Shown: positions 13,334 through 26,500, counted from the first letter of the stretch. The stretch: 64,000 bases of DNA from Strix aluco (GCF_031877795.1 NC_133933.1:22658029-22722028), one strand, 5' to 3'. The notes: generated by a model not told the origin, from the sequence alone. Made by a program: numbers and translations.

Positions 13334-16300
13334 ATAGGGAAGGGAAAGGGGTGGCAGGAAGGGAAGGGGAAAAAGGAAGGGAAAAAGAAACAAGGAGACA
13401 GGAATAGTTGCTGCTTTTGGACTTCTTGTGTAGTAGCGGAAAAGAAGATTAATCTGAGTCTGATACTATTTGTAAACTAATATTTTTTTAAATGTTATCT
13501 AGCAAGAGTATTGTGAGGGTGTAAGTTACTGTGTGGGAGATGCCGAGATATGGGGGCTGTGTTAGAAACAAGCACCCATCTGTATGGCTCTGCTCTCTGC
13601 AAACTTGAAACAAAACTACCCTGTATTAGTGTTTGCATACACCAATATAATGTTATGTTAACATATTTGAATGCCAGTACCCCAGTGTGAAGCTTTTGCC
13701 TTACCTAGAAGAAAAGCCACTTTGCAATAGAAAATTACACTCCTGTAACTTGCACAAATGCAGTTTCATCCCGCAAGGCAGCCTGTTCTAGGCAGGTGCT
13801 GTGTGCTGCATCTGAGCACAGCTTTCATCACTTTGCCAAAGCCTCTTCAGTCATTTGACAGTATTAACTTCCTTGTGCAGTTTGCTACTCTAGCTGGATG
13901 GTTCTAATGAGCATAGCATACTGTTCCAGTTCGCTTTCCAACTTCACATGTGGCTACGTGTGGTGCTTTTTGATGACAAATTCTGCATGTAGGCAGAGGC
14001 CAGAGGCTGGGCCCTGCTTACTTCAAGAGTTGCAGAAGTCAGTGGCAGACAGTTGAGTCTCAGACCTCCTAAGAGACTGACTGCATGTGTATTTTCAGAT
14101 GCACCCCTACTTGTGAGCAGTAGAAACCTGGGAAGGTAAGGAGCAAGTTTTATTTTTTTTTTTTTGCCTAACCAGTGATTCTTTAATGTGTGGTCTTGTG
14201 TAGCTGTACTAAGTGTTCTCCTTCCTCTTTTGTCTATCTCTGAGATGAGAAGAGGACGCTTAAGCCTGGTTCCTGAGATGTGAAGATGGAGTGTAAGCCT
14301 GGTTCCACAGTAAGTACATCTTGAGAATGTTTTAAGGTGCCAGGGGGAAGGCTTGGCCCTTTTTTTGAGGGGGAAAGTGCTTGTTGGCTCACCAGCTCAC
14401 CATACAAAGGAAAATGTTTTTAGTTGGTGAAATGGTGAAAGAGAGGCTGTCATAGTTTTTTATCCTTTAACTAGCAGCTGTTTTCTGTTGTAGATCTGAG
14501 ATGCAGTAGATGGTGCTGAAGCAACACTGAGGCTCCTGAAATATCCACAGTCCAGTGTGTATGTAGAAAGCGCCTGCTGGCTCTCTCCCAAATGTTGACG
14601 GTCCTGTGTCTTCAAGAGATGCACTCTGGGACAAGAAAACACTGACTGTTAGTTTTTAAAATGTTAATAAATAATTCCTTGTGTTACTTTCTTTGTTCTT
14701 TATTGCTTGTGAAGGTAGGCAGATGAGGTAGTACAAATACCAACCAAGTAGTGCTTCAGGTGGTTTCAGTTCTGTGTGCAGATAGTGGTCAGATTTAAGC
14801 TGTTGAATGTCAGCTCTTTGACAGCTGTTGCTCAGTGTTGCCAAAAATCAACGCTGAAAGACAGGTGGAAGTTTGGGAGCATACTGCTCTAGGAATATGT
14901 ATTATAGCACACAGCCACAGTGCTTGTGTTTCCTGTCTGTCCATGGGAGAAGCATGCAGGCAGGAAATGTTTCACAGTATGACTAAGAAGTTGTATCAAG
15001 GTTTGTACTGCCAAACTAATGCACTCTCAGCAGACCTTACTAGCTAGGTAATACGAGCTGTCACTGATTGTTCTGCTAAAGGTCCTCTCAGGAATGCAGG
15101 TTGGTAGCGGTGGTCAGGGTGCCAACTAATGACAGTGGCATCACCTCTCAGTTCATAGAAGTACCTGTCTCTTTGAACTGTGTAGGTCTGGCAAGTGGTA
15201 GATTGTATCCCATTAGTGTAAGTAAGTAAGTAAGTCTGCCTTTTTTACATTGGAGACATTAATTTAATACTACAACTCGTGTTTAGTAATTTGCGTGAGG
15301 GCAGGATCACTAGGACTTCATCACTGACATATATCCAAAAACAATGCTTAGCTGACTTTAAAGATGAAATCATTGGTTTTGTGAATAACCAATATTCCTG
15401 TCCACTGCTTCTGAAAATTCTGCTAGTAGCATGGTAGAATTGGTGTGTTACGGTAGCGTCACTTTCTGGGGTTGTGAATAGCAATAGGGAACTTGACTGG
15501 CTCTCTGAACCAATGGAAGTTATTTTCATTTTTTTTAAGTGTAGAGAGTGGATGAATGGGTAAGTGCACTTCTTGTATTTTCCTCCCCCTAATTGGAGGA
15601 TCTTAAGCTTTAGAAGTGCTTTAATGTTTCACAATTCTTTGGCTTCTCTTCATTTAAGAGAGCCTTCCCACTGCCTATAAAAGCTGCCTATAAGTGGCTT
15701 TTTTCAGATCATTTATGTATGTGTGAACATAAATAGACGCCCACACCTTTTACATGGGAAGTGAAAACTATAGGAAAAAAAAATTACAGTTATCTTGGGT
15801 GACTTTGTACACACCACTTCTGTATATAAGGGATATGAGCCTGAGAGCAATGGAAAATTGTTTTCCCTTGTTCTGTTGTGCTTCTGTTTCTCCCAGTGTA
15901 CCATGAGTGTACCCTGCAGGATTCAGGATCCTTATATAAGGAGAGAACAGTCTTTAACCACAGCAAGTACCTTCTGAATTGGTCTTACAAGTGAATACTA
16001 TGTTTTTAGCTTGGGGGGTGGGAAAAAGGGGGAGGGAAGAGTGTGAAATGATTCCAAGCTGAAATTAACTTCTCTACCTTATATGAGAGAAAAAGCAGAA
16101 GTTCCTTGTTAGCTTATTTAGAAAATTCATAATCATTTGCGGCATTTGAAGACTGCCTTACTAGCAGTCATATTGTAACTTTTTTCCTACTTTTTACTAC
16201 TGTGAGCAGTAATATAAAGACTAATGTAAGGTGAGTCATTTTATAACACTTCAGCTGGACCCTTACGAATGCATTGAGATCCTGCAGCAATCAAGACCGA

Positions 16301-19300
16301 GAGCTAGTGGTAGTTGTAGGCTGCTGTCTATTTTGACTGAAATCTGCCGGGGGCAGTTAGGTGTAGAAGTTATTTTAAGCATTAGAAATTCTAGTAGGAT
16401 TACAATATTTTAGCAGCTTCTTAAAAAACACTTATCAAAATCTGGACTGTTTTGACTGTTGTAATGCAGATTGTAGAAGTTAATTTTCTAAATTTTTAAG
16501 TGTGTATTTATTTCAAGAATACATGTTTTCTTAAGCACTGTATTCTGAAGAAAATGGTTCTGGTACCAGTTGGCTTATTAGATTCTGCTGTAACTTTAGT
16601 CTGAATTCTCACAGCCTTGTGCTACCATCAAATGAATCTCACTTTGTCCTTTTGTTGGGACACAAGTCTTAATGGAATTTCTTTCTCATTTAGATACTTG
16701 ATGAGGTTACTTTCAGCTTTTTGGGGTGATATAAATAATTGAAGATTTTAGGCCTTTTATTACTAGGCAGGCTTTTCAGCCTGAAGTGTTTGAACATATA
16801 TATTTATGCATTTATTTTAGTGTTCAGTATCTTCAGGATTCAACACTTCATGCATAATACTCCAGGAGTAATACATTAGTCTGTTGCTTTGACTTCTAAC
16901 TTACTTGTAAGAGTTACAGTTGCGCTCTCTTCCCAAGTATTTAAATTTTGTTTTTCATGACTGGGTTACTGCTTTTCTGGGTGCAGTAACGTGAATTATG
17001 TTTTTAGATAGGTGATGTATTTGCATTTTAAATGTTCAGATGCATATTTTTCAAAATGGCATGCTTTGCAAGGTTGCTCTGTGTAATGGAGCTGTTCCTG
17101 TCACCAAGCTTAGTGTTTGTTTTGCTTTTGGTAAAAGAAGGGGATATTTTGGGGATTGTTTTACGTTAGCTCCTAAAAATACTGACAGGGTGAGCATTGT
17201 GTTTACCCTGAAAGAGATACCCCTTTGGATGTTCGTTCCACATCTACAATAACTTATGATCGGTTAATTGTTTTTAATCCACAATACAATCAACACAAAA
17301 ATAACATTATCCAAAATTAGTAAGGATGGCAGATGGAAATAGGCCAAGAGCCTTATGGGCGTCTGTCACAATTGCTTTTATTGCTTGTATTTGTGGTTTC
17401 TTCTGGTTGGAGACTTTGACTGATACTTGTTTATTCACGCTTATTGTCTGTTGATTTTCCTTCATGCTGTCACTATTCACATTTTAATTTTTTCTTTTGC
17501 CCTCACTTGCTGGGAAAGATAAAGGCGTATTAGAAAGGTACAATGCTTAGAGAAATTGAATGAAAATGCTTCATGTATTTGAGTGCAGTCACAAGGAGTC
17601 ACACCCCTACACTCAGCTAAGTCTTTGAAATATTTTTGCCAAACTCAAGACCTGTTTTTTATATCCTTTCAAGAAGAGAAATGGGTGTTATATCACCTTT
17701 AAAGGAAAGAGTTGTTCCATTGCTTTGAATCTTCATGTACCCTTCAGGTGGGATACAGAAGACTAACAGTGATTTGAAAAACCTGAATATAAGGAACTTG
17801 TGGTAAAATCACTCTGTTCAATACTAGGAACCCCTTTTATTGCTGCACATTGTAAGAAAACAAAATGGTGAAATAAAGCAACTGAAAAAAAATCATTATG
17901 TCAGTGACTTATGATTTTTACACATAAAAATGGTATTTTAAATTTTGTGTGTGCAGGTGCGTGTTTTAGTCCATTTGCTTTGTGCATGTCAGAGTAAGCT
18001 TTAAGAAACTGATCACCTAGAACTTGAAATGGGTTTAATGTAGGTATTTGTGCTCTTAAAGGCATTTGACATAGAATATTCAACTTGATGAGTGCAAAAT
18101 TTGATTAATTTCTCTGAACAGTACACTGTCTCCTGCTCTGAAAAGCAAAACCCACACAACTTTAATCTTGCAGTGTGTCAGATTTACTTTGAATTGCTGT
18201 GCATGACAAAAACAGAGACAATACTCTTTTCTGATTCCATGTCTGAAACATAAATGGAGGTATATTTAACTTGTTTAACTGTAGATGTTTAATCATAAAA
18301 CTTCTGCAGTTGAAATGGAAATAACATCATCATTTAATTCCTTTGTCATGTTATCTCATCCTTCGTGATTTAAGTTTTTAGCTGTCTGGTATGTTCTGTG
18401 CCTACTCGCTAGTTAACTTTGAGTAATTTATATTAATTGGTATAAAGTTGGTGAGATACTTTAATTTTCCCAAGCAGTGAAGAGGTTTGTTTATCAGGTA
18501 CTGCAGATCTGCTGCTATAAACTTTCTAAGCAATCTTTTTCTGTTCAGTGGAGTTGCTCAGGTATTTTAGTGATGATGCTTTGGAAACAGCGTGGCTAAA
18601 TGACACAGTATTTTGTATTTAGATTAGACAGCTTTAAAGGTTGGTATATAAAACTGTCTGGTGTAAAGACTGGGTGGATTGTTTATTATGTGAAATAGCA
18701 TCCAAACCTTTCCTATGTTGTTATGTATATGAAACCAGTGTCAAGTCAAATACAGTAGCCCAGTCTGCTATACTGGAAGACTAAAGCATCCTGGATGGTG
18801 GTGTTGTGTGGTTGCATGTCATAAATTGTGCAAAGCTGAGGGGAAGTGACAAAACAAATACATATTTTAAAAAGGGGGGGGTGACTTGGGAAAATTAAAC
18901 CATAATTGTCTTGGTGACTCAATGTACTTCTCCGTGCTTCATTTCCCAGTGCTGACTAAGATGAGTGAGTCGTTGGGAATATACTGGAATGGAATTTCGG
19001 TATTGTGTTAAAGAGGAAAAGAAAATAGGAAAGAAGTGGAAGCTTTTGTATTTAAGAACTGTAGGGTCCAGCAGTGGTCTGCAAATATCTGAACTATATT
19101 TTAAAGGTTTCAGTTCATGTTTTGCTCATTTAATGTGTATCTAGGTGTGTCATCTTATTGATAAGATGGTCACTTCTGGGAAGAACTTGTTTTGATAAGA
19201 AAGGATGAATGCAGTCTATAAAGTTCAGTAATTCCATCTATGAAAGAAAGAACCTCTGCAGTCATTAACTGAATTGGTTTGCAGAATATCCCACCATATA

Positions 19301-19383
19301 TATGGGGTGTTTGGGGTTTTATTTTGTTTTGCTGCAATGATTTTTTTACATATACATAAGATCATCTTTCTTTTTGCTTTCAG

Positions 19384-19415
19384 GTCTTGAGTATAAACTT
19401 ACATAAGTTCTAAAA
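19384..19415 (+). other. YPEL5: YPEL5 exon 2 5' UTR
   Basis: A 32-base leader lies between the acceptor and the start codon. It has no upstream ATG. The start codon context is AAAA before ATGG, with A at -3 and G at +4, which is a good initiation context. Confidence 0.85.
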
Positions 19416-19556
19416 ATGGGAAGAATTTTTCTGGATCATATTGGTGGCACTCGCCTGTTCTCCTGTGCAAACTGCGACACGATTCTGACCAACCGTTCTG
19501 AGCTCATCTCCACTCGTTTTACAGGGGCCACAGGAAGAGCCTTTCTTTTTAACAAG
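19416..19556 (+). CDS. YPEL5: YPEL5, coding exon 2 (residues 1-47)
   Basis: This exon encodes the first 47 residues of Yippee-like 5, beginning [20 protein letters not shown] and ending at the lysine of LFNK. It carries the first metal-binding pair of the Yippee domain, Cys17 and Cys20. Yippee proteins are small zinc-binding proteins. YPEL5 is reported in the nucleus and at centrosomes or the spindle and is linked to RANBP9 and the CTLH/GID ubiquitin ligase complex (family knowledge, not visible here). The exon ends AAG before GTTGGT, an unusual donor, with a more consensus-like GTAAGA four bases later. Only the first donor keeps the frame into the next exon. As far as I recall the vertebrate protein, the sequence matches it without change. 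Confidence 0.97.
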
Positions 19557-21177
19557 GTTGGTAAGAAGCTGAGGGGGAACTGCTTTTGAAAAATGCGTTT
19601 GTGGGATATGAATCTTGTCATCAAAACTAAAAAAACTTGTTGGCTAAAGTGTAATTACTTTTTAAATTTTTATTCTAGTCAACTGTCTTTGAAGTCAAAT
19701 TAGGCATTTACTGTTGATGGCAAGCTACCTAAATTAGTTTATCTGCAATACTAAGAGACTATAAAGAGGACTGTGTATAGAGAGGCATCGTGCCACAATG
19801 CATGGAGTTTTAACTTTGGAGACTTCGTAATATGAACCTCAAATTCACTGTGACAGTGTCTTTTGCCTATCAAAGAGTTTCAAAGGCATTTGCAGTTCTG
19901 CTGAGTTAAAAAAAGCCTAGATAATATTCTGTTTAATTTCTAAAACGCATTTAAGCTAACAGTAGCTTGGCAACTTAAGATAAACACAATTCTGTTATAG
20001 GCAATGCTCTGGTTTATTTTTTATTGATCAAATTTGATTTAACAGATTGAAATACGAAAATCGTAACTGAGTGAATTGTAGCATTATTTATAAACCCTTC
20101 CATGTAGACTCATCCATTAGACTCACTGAAAAAACAGTGATCATCCTTTGCTTTCTCACAAAGTTCCTGGTCATGTCAGTGGTGTGCTTCGTTTGGGTTT
20201 TTTCTTGAAAGCCCTTTGGCCATTGGCAGAGTTGATAGAGGCATCAGTAATGTCTTCACTTAACAGTGCTTGGCCTTGGGATTTCTGGTATGCTGAATCC
20301 TGTCGGTGGTATTTATATGTGTTAGGCTGCATAGCTATAAAAGAGCTGTGCATCCGATTTCTTTCTCATCCAGTAAGCTGGATGCTGGGGTTCAAGTTTT
20401 TCTTGTGTTATAGTGGGGTTTAATCACAGAAGTTTGATTTTCACATTTCTGCAGTCAGAAGCCTTACAGCTGAAGCAAAGTAAGCATAGTCAGGTGGAAA
20501 ATTGAGGAAGCAGTGCAGCCCCGTCTTTTAGAATCCTACTGCATATTAGCAGTTTGGATATAGTTCTGACATCAGCTTCTCAATGAACTCCACATCCTGA
20601 TTCTGTGGTGTGGCTGCCTAAACAAGTTAAAAGTATATTTTAAACTGCTGAGATAGCACACCAAAAAAAAGGGTGAATGTTTAATGGCTGCATTCTCAGC
20701 CACTGAGCTATCCTTTTTCTTAGATGATTATTTCAAAAGCACACCAGGATTTTTAAAGAAGTACCTTTTTTAATATTTTGGTTCTGATTTCTTGGGAATA
20801 AGTGATCACATCAGTTGCTAGAAATAGGTTATGTATATTGCAAGTGGATTAATATCAGTTAGTTTACAAGCTGTTCACTAAGAATTTCTCACTCAAAGTT
20901 GAACACAGTACTCTGCACTCTTGTACGTCTTGTGATAGCATTTCATGTCTCTCAGTTAAACAGTTACACATCCCCATGAAGCACATCTTTAAAAGTGTTT
21001 CCTTCTCAAGCAGGAGATTTTCAAGGGCTGTTGACTTACTCCACTGCCGTTTTCAGTTCATGTGCAGTGCCACAGGCTCTTTACTTTTAAAATGTTGATA
21101 GTCGTGCACATTGTTACCAGCTTTGCTCTAGGCAGACTAATCCTTTCTGTTGCCTATCCCCTGTATCTTTGTATCAG
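19557..21177 (+). other. YPEL5: YPEL5 intron 2 (1.6 kb)
   Basis: The intron lies between GTTGGT and an acceptor ending in GTATCAG, in phase 0. It is AT-rich. No coding sequence or recognisable mobile element is seen inside it. Confidence 0.9.
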
Positions 21178-21402
21178 GTGGTAAATCTGCAATACAGTGA
21201 AGTTCAGGATCGGGTCATGCTCACTGGCCGCCACATGGTTCGAGATGTGAGCTGCAAGAACTGCAACAGCAAACTGGGTTGGATCTATGAATTTGCCACT
21301 GAAGACAGCCAGCGCTACAAGGAAGGCCGTGTTATCCTGGAAAGAGCGTTGGTTCGAGAGAGTGAAGGATTTGAGGAGCATGTTCCATCCGACAATTCCT
21401 GA
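21178..21402 (+). CDS. YPEL5: YPEL5, coding exon 3 (residues 48-121)
   Basis: This terminal exon starts [10 protein letters not shown] and ends EEHVPSDNS followed by TGA at 21400-21402. It supplies Cys73 and Cys76, so the whole protein has the diagnostic Yippee pattern C-X2-C-X52-C-X2-C (Cys17, Cys20, Cys73, Cys76). It also contains the conserved GRHMVRDV and [12 protein letters not shown] segments. Joined with exon 2 it gives 121 residues, the usual vertebrate YPEL5 length, with no frameshift or missing residue. The open frame reaches back to 21169, but that ATG is intronic, and the CAG acceptor at 21175-21177 decides the start. Conservation this complete points to a functional gene. Confidence 0.98.
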   Translation: MVNLQYSEVQDRVMLTGRHMVRDVSCKNCNSKLGWIYEFATEDSQRYKEGRVILERALVRESEGFEEHVPSDNS

Positions 21403-21450
21403 AGAGACTTGAGTCTCTCCTCAGGTTCTCTTCAATTGAAACTCAAAAAT

Positions 21451-21456
21451 AATAAA
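21451..21456 (+). terminator. Proximal poly(A) signal of YPEL5
   Basis: A canonical AATAAA lies 49 bases after the stop codon, within an A-rich stretch. Its use would give a very short 3' UTR. Confidence 0.45.
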
Positions 21457-22696
21457 ATCAACAAAAAAATCTGCTTACATACACTGTCACCTTAGCATCA
21501 GAGTCGGATTCATGGACTACAGAGTGGGAAAGATTGTGAGAGTATTTCAGATGGAACCTTCCTTTCTTTATTCCTTTTATATTTTACTTTCCCTCCAGCA
21601 GCTGTTTGTAGAAAGAATGTTGTGCAGATGCTGTAACTTTTTCTCTCTTGCATTTACATCTGTTAGATTTGAGATTGTATCTACAGATACAGTGGGCTAA
21701 AAGGAAAATATTTGGGGGATTTGTCTTTTGTTAGAGAGAAATTCAATGAGTTCTTTTAGTTTGCACAAACTGATGTCAGCATAAAGTTATTTTAAAACTC
21801 CAGATGTTTTTTAAAAAGTATATTCCAATTTTTGGCTTAAGTTTTTAGTTAGGGTTGGGTTGGTTTTTTTTTTTTTACCCAGTCTTTTCACCTGATTTGC
21901 TAGCTAAAGAAAAGAGATCCGAATTTGTGCCGAGTGCTAAAGGTTCAGTGTTGGTACAGCTTGGGCTGGCCCTTGTGCCATATTCTTGTTGAGGTTGATT
22001 GGTAGCACAGAGCCCATTATTTCTTGTCATTCTTGACCCAAAGATGTCACCATTCCTTGTTTGTTTGTGAAGTCCCATTCACCATGTAAACTGGTGTTGA
22101 TTGGAAACTATTCTTGAAATAGGGCAAAACTGCTTGGCTTTTTTTAACTTTAACTGATGTAACTTATAAGCATAGTAAGAATATAAAATAATAGTTGTCT
22201 GTTTAGTCTTGCGTTGCTTACAGATCAAGCTGTGTTTGTAATGATAGGGAACCACGGAGAAACTACTGTTTCAGTAGTAATTTTTTTTTCGTTTCTCTAC
22301 TAATCTTATTAAGTAGACAGGGAATTGCAAATCTTAATTCTTCCAGTAGCTTTCTTTAAACCCAGAACTTCCTATGTTAAACACAGCTGCTGTGTAAAAG
22401 GAGAAGATTGCCAGCATGTTTGTTCATGCCTAGAGTTATGCAATCTGCTCTCTTGAAAAGATTACCTTAAACAGCTTGTTTTCAAATGCTGCTTCTGGTG
22501 TTGAAACCTTTATCTTTCAACTTTGTTGAACCTTTTCATTGTGATGTTACATTTTTATCTTTCTGGGCAGCAGTACATGTCAGCCTAGTAGTAACTAGTG
22601 ACTTGGATTCTTGCTTTCTTCTTGTAGAGGTCAGCTCTGTTTAAAACGGTGATCTTGCTTGCCTTTTTATGAAAAATGCTCTTCATTAACTTAACT

Positions 22697-23038
22697 CAAG
22701 GGTGCCCAAACACTTTCATTGTGTCTTAAGCCATAAGTTCAGATCTCAAGGGCTGAAGTTTATTTGATTGTTAGATATGTATGATTCCTTAGCAAAGATA
22801 CAAGTCTATTTTTTGTTCTTACTGGATAAATTGTGATCAACGTGAAATAAGTTATCCACAGCCGTACAAGAGGGGGGAAAAAACCCCACCCAGCCAAACA
22901 GATCTGGGCTCTGACCTTTCAGAATAACTTTTCTTCACTAGCCACAGCTCCATGTCTGAAACTAAAATGTGGAGGGTGACTATGCAGAGTATTTTTCTTA
23001 AATTTTTTGGTTGCCAAGTGGCAATTTGGACACCCCTG
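22697..23038. mobile_element. hAT-like non-autonomous DNA transposon (MITE)
   Basis: The left end reads CAAGGGTGCCCAAA and the inverted right end reads CAGGGGTGTCCAAA, so 12 of 14 terminal bases match. This resembles the CAGGGGTGTCCAA ends of Charlie-type hAT elements. Flanking 8-bp sequences ACTTAACT (22689-22696) and ACTTGAAT (23039-23046) match at 6 of 8 positions, as expected for an old 8-bp hAT target duplication. At 342 bp it has no room for a transposase and no coding frame. Confidence 0.75.
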
Positions 23039-23563
23039 ACTTGAATGTACTGCCTGTTTCATGTAAAAGTAGCTTTATTATAGAATTGTCACATAGAAAG
23101 AAAAGAGTAGATCACATACCAGAGCTGTGCTTGAATCAAGCTGCTTAAACAATAGTGTACTTGTGCCTCAAATGAATCAGTTTTTGCACTGAGTACAGTA
23201 GTACCCCATTATCTTGTACTTCTGTCCTTCACAGACCCTGAAAGCCCCATTAGCATGGTTCTCTGCAGTACTTTTCTTGTACTTCTGACATTACAGTACA
23301 ATAAACTATGTTTTGTCCTGAACTGATATTTGTTGTTCTTTTTGAGTAATTTTCAAGGAGTCTGTCAACTGAATGACATAACCTGTCTTCCATTCCCTTG
23401 TTCCAGTTTGTACAGCACAGTGACAAGCTGTTGATGGAGCATTTCTCTGAATAGGTGGCAAAAGAGTGTACTGTTGATTTTTGGAAGGTGCTAAGTACAG
23501 CTTCATGCATACCACTTGTACACTTGAAAGCCTTCTATTTACTCCTGTTAAAAAGAAAATAAA

Positions 23564-26500
23564 ACCAGGAAATTGCTCATTTAATGGAATTCTGGGTGTC
23601 CAAACATCTTTCCCTGTCTTTGAAAAGATAGCAACCTAAGCAAAACTCCAGCTTCTGCAAGAAGTTTTAGCTTCTAAAATGAGTTAGGAATTGAGGAATT
23701 GGGAATTTGTATATCTGGAATTCTGTGATCTTTTATCTTTGCATACAAATGTTAGGGAGAAGCCTTCTGCTAGCAGCTGGTCAACTTCATAAGCTGTAGC
23801 TGAAGGACTGAGCTGAGAGGAACCTCAGTGTAATGGTGTAATGGAGCCTGAGGGGCTTATTCTAACCAATATTAAGACTTCTTTATTTTGGTAGAATGTT
23901 AGACCGAGAGATGTTAAAGATTACTTTCCCCAAAGCCTATGATTTGAAAAAATGCTATTGAGGTGAATTCATTAAAAGCCTATGAGACTTAATTAAGGAA
24001 GTCCACTGCAGCTTTAAAACAGTAGACTTTGGGTTGCTCTTTCAGTCTATGTGCTGTTCCCTTCCATATCGCCTTGATGGCTCTGTGGGAGAGCTTAGCC
24101 TCATAAACTTTGACTGCTCCTCCTTGAAACGCTTTGTGTGTGAGTACAGATAACTTATCTGTAGGGAACAAGAAGATTGGTTACAGTACGGCTAGAAACA
24201 GACATTGCTGTTTGGTATTAAATGTTATTTTGTAGTAGTGCAGTAGCCTTGGATTCCCAAACAAGGCATGGCTGGCACAGCAAAATGTGCCACTACAGGG
24301 AACTTGTGCCTGGCACGTGATGGTGTGCCTATGCTGTCTTGGGTGAAGAAGGTAGCAAGGAAATTACAGTGCACAACACACTCTGCTGTGCATTTATGGA
24401 GACCTTAGAATTTGTGCTTTTAGGCTGCAGCTTGGGCTCACAGTGGTGCTATGACCTTCACCTAGCATTAGCTGTGTTAGAGTTTACATTACCTGCGCTA
24501 TGATCTCATCCTGTAGTTGCGGTGTAGGTGTACCCAAAACTGAAGTACTTCATTAAAGCTGCCGACTACCACTTCAACAAAACACAGCTTTGGGAAGAGG
24601 AAAAGGTTGGACGGTGTGTTTGTGGATTGAAAAGTGTTCTAGTTATGCCCTCTATGGATATTCAAAAGAAATTTTGAAATGGCATATGTGTCTCATGGCT
24701 CTGTTAGAAAAGGTAGCATTGCACTGGGCTCTGGGGATGGCTATGGGCAGCTGACACAGGCTTGTTCTTACAGGGCAAACTTGTCTCTTCAGATTTCTGC
24801 CAGAGCTGTAGGAATTAAAGTCAGCAGATCATCAGTGGATTACCAGGTAAGGAACCAGTGAATCTGCAGTTCAGGACACAATTGCCAGGTAGAAGGAAGA
24901 GGTGACTGGGAAGGCTAAAGCATTGACGTGGGGAACTGCTAGCTGAATAATCAACCCTATCTTAGAAGAGAAACCTAAGCTGTGATGTTGCAGTGCCATT
25001 CTGCAAAAGCCAGAAATAATGTGTTGTGGTTCCTTCTTGGGCCTGTCTTCACTTCTTTAGCAAAATGATTAAAAAAAAAAAGAAATCCAGTGAAGCTTGG
25101 TTTCCTGTGGCTCTTGAGGGCTTTGCGGACTATTCCCTGATGCCAGACAGGGATGAAATGCTTCAGACTGTTCAGCTGGGGCACTGATTAGGATCACTCT
25201 CCAATCTGAGCCCTATTTTCCAGGACTTCAAAGAACTAAGCAATTTTGAGACCCTCTTCTACAAAAGCTGGAGTTAAAAGTGTCCAATAACTTAAAAAGA
25301 TCAATTTGAGTGGTGAGGAGGAGTATGACCTAATTGACTATGTCCCTCTGTAAGCCTTTTTCTTATTATGGCCAAAGAAAATGAGCTCCTGTCTGTCTCA
25401 TCAACTGCTATGTGGCAAAGACACTCAAGAGCTGCCGATGAGCCTAATTTTGACAGTGTGGAGCTTTTCCTGCTCTCACAGTTAGTTCCCTCACCACCTC
25501 TCCCTGTTGTAAGGATTTCTGGTATGTCTAGGAAATTATAAGGGAAGAAATCTCACATCTGCTTTTCAGTCTTTTTGTTTACTAATAGGGTTTTTCTTAT
25601 TTGCATGGATTTCTGTGATGCTAGTAGAAGTGCTGGCAGTCTTAATACCAGGCTTTGACTAGGTAAGGACCCTTCCGGCAGGGTGTTGGTGACATTATCA
25701 TCTCTCTCATCCTCAAGTCTAGGCAGAGGTTACTTGGGAATGATACTTGACTGAACATCCTGCTCTGGGTAGAGGTGATGTGAAGGAAGACCTCATTCAC
25801 CCTGTTCACAGGACATTTCCATTCCATTGCTATGCTATATCTCTTTCCATCTGATGTTATCGTAGGTGTGATCTGCTTAAGCTTGCACTGCCGCTCCTCC
25901 TTTTAAAAAGGTGGTGACTGTGTGACAGCAGTCTGTGCCTCTCAAACATGGCATTTCTCGCTCAAGGACCTGAAATACCTACAGTTTGGTACAGGCTGCT
26001 CTGTTTGCTGCTCAGTTCGAAGGGGCGGCTGTGTTCCTGTTTGACTTGTTACTATAAAAATAAACCCTGGCACTTGTCTAAAAAATGGCCAGAATCTCTC
26101 TGCGACACAAGGCTGGTTATGGAAGAGAAACCCAGATAAATGAGGAAGGAAAACATTTGTGTGTGAGTGAGGGGGGGATTCAAGTCTTATTACACCAGAC
26201 AAACTCACTCAGAAGCAGCAGAGTTGGGAGAAATTCTAGAGGTAAGCTTTCACCTTTTCTTTATGACTTGTGTGGGTTCAGGGGAAGTGGAAATCGCTTT
26301 GCATTGCAGAGGATCTAAGGTCCCCTGATAAATGGAGGAAGAGACTGAATGTAAGCACTTCTGTTTCTTTTGAGAAACCTTATTGAATATCCTCGCTGTA
26401 GGACACCGGTAACAGGAAGTGCAGAGCCAGAGCTGTTTCTGGCCTCTTTGTGTTTGGGTGAAGGCAGCTGGAAAGTATTCGTCCTTCAAAGTAGGCTCTG

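Larger units (their letters stand above)
10439..19383 (+). other. YPEL5: YPEL5 intron 1 (8.9 kb)
   Basis: The intron runs from the GTAACC donor at 10439 to a pyrimidine-rich acceptor ending in CAG at 19381-19383. Its first kilobase is GC-rich CpG island and the rest is AT-rich. It contains AT dinucleotide runs near 12283-12340 and 12680-12692, a perfect 12-bp hairpin at 13306-13333 followed by a purine tract, and (TAAG)n at about 15221-15235. No other exon is supported. Confidence 0.75.
21403..23563 (+). other. YPEL5: YPEL5 3' UTR and downstream flank (end uncertain)
   Basis: AT-rich sequence follows the stop codon. An early poly(A) signal AATAAA lies at 21451-21456, and further AATAAA signals lie at 23300-23305 and 23558-23563. 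Which site is used cannot be told from sequence. The human transcript has a 3' UTR over 1 kb long as I recall, so a later end is plausible. In that case the hAT-like element at 22697-23038 would be in, or just beyond, the mRNA. Confidence 0.5.

Noticed and set aside
21169-21177. ATG upstream of YPEL5 exon 3 that extends the open frame by three codons
   Set aside because: It lies in the intron, before the CAG acceptor. The protein needs the residues of exon 2 and matches the known 121-residue length when spliced.
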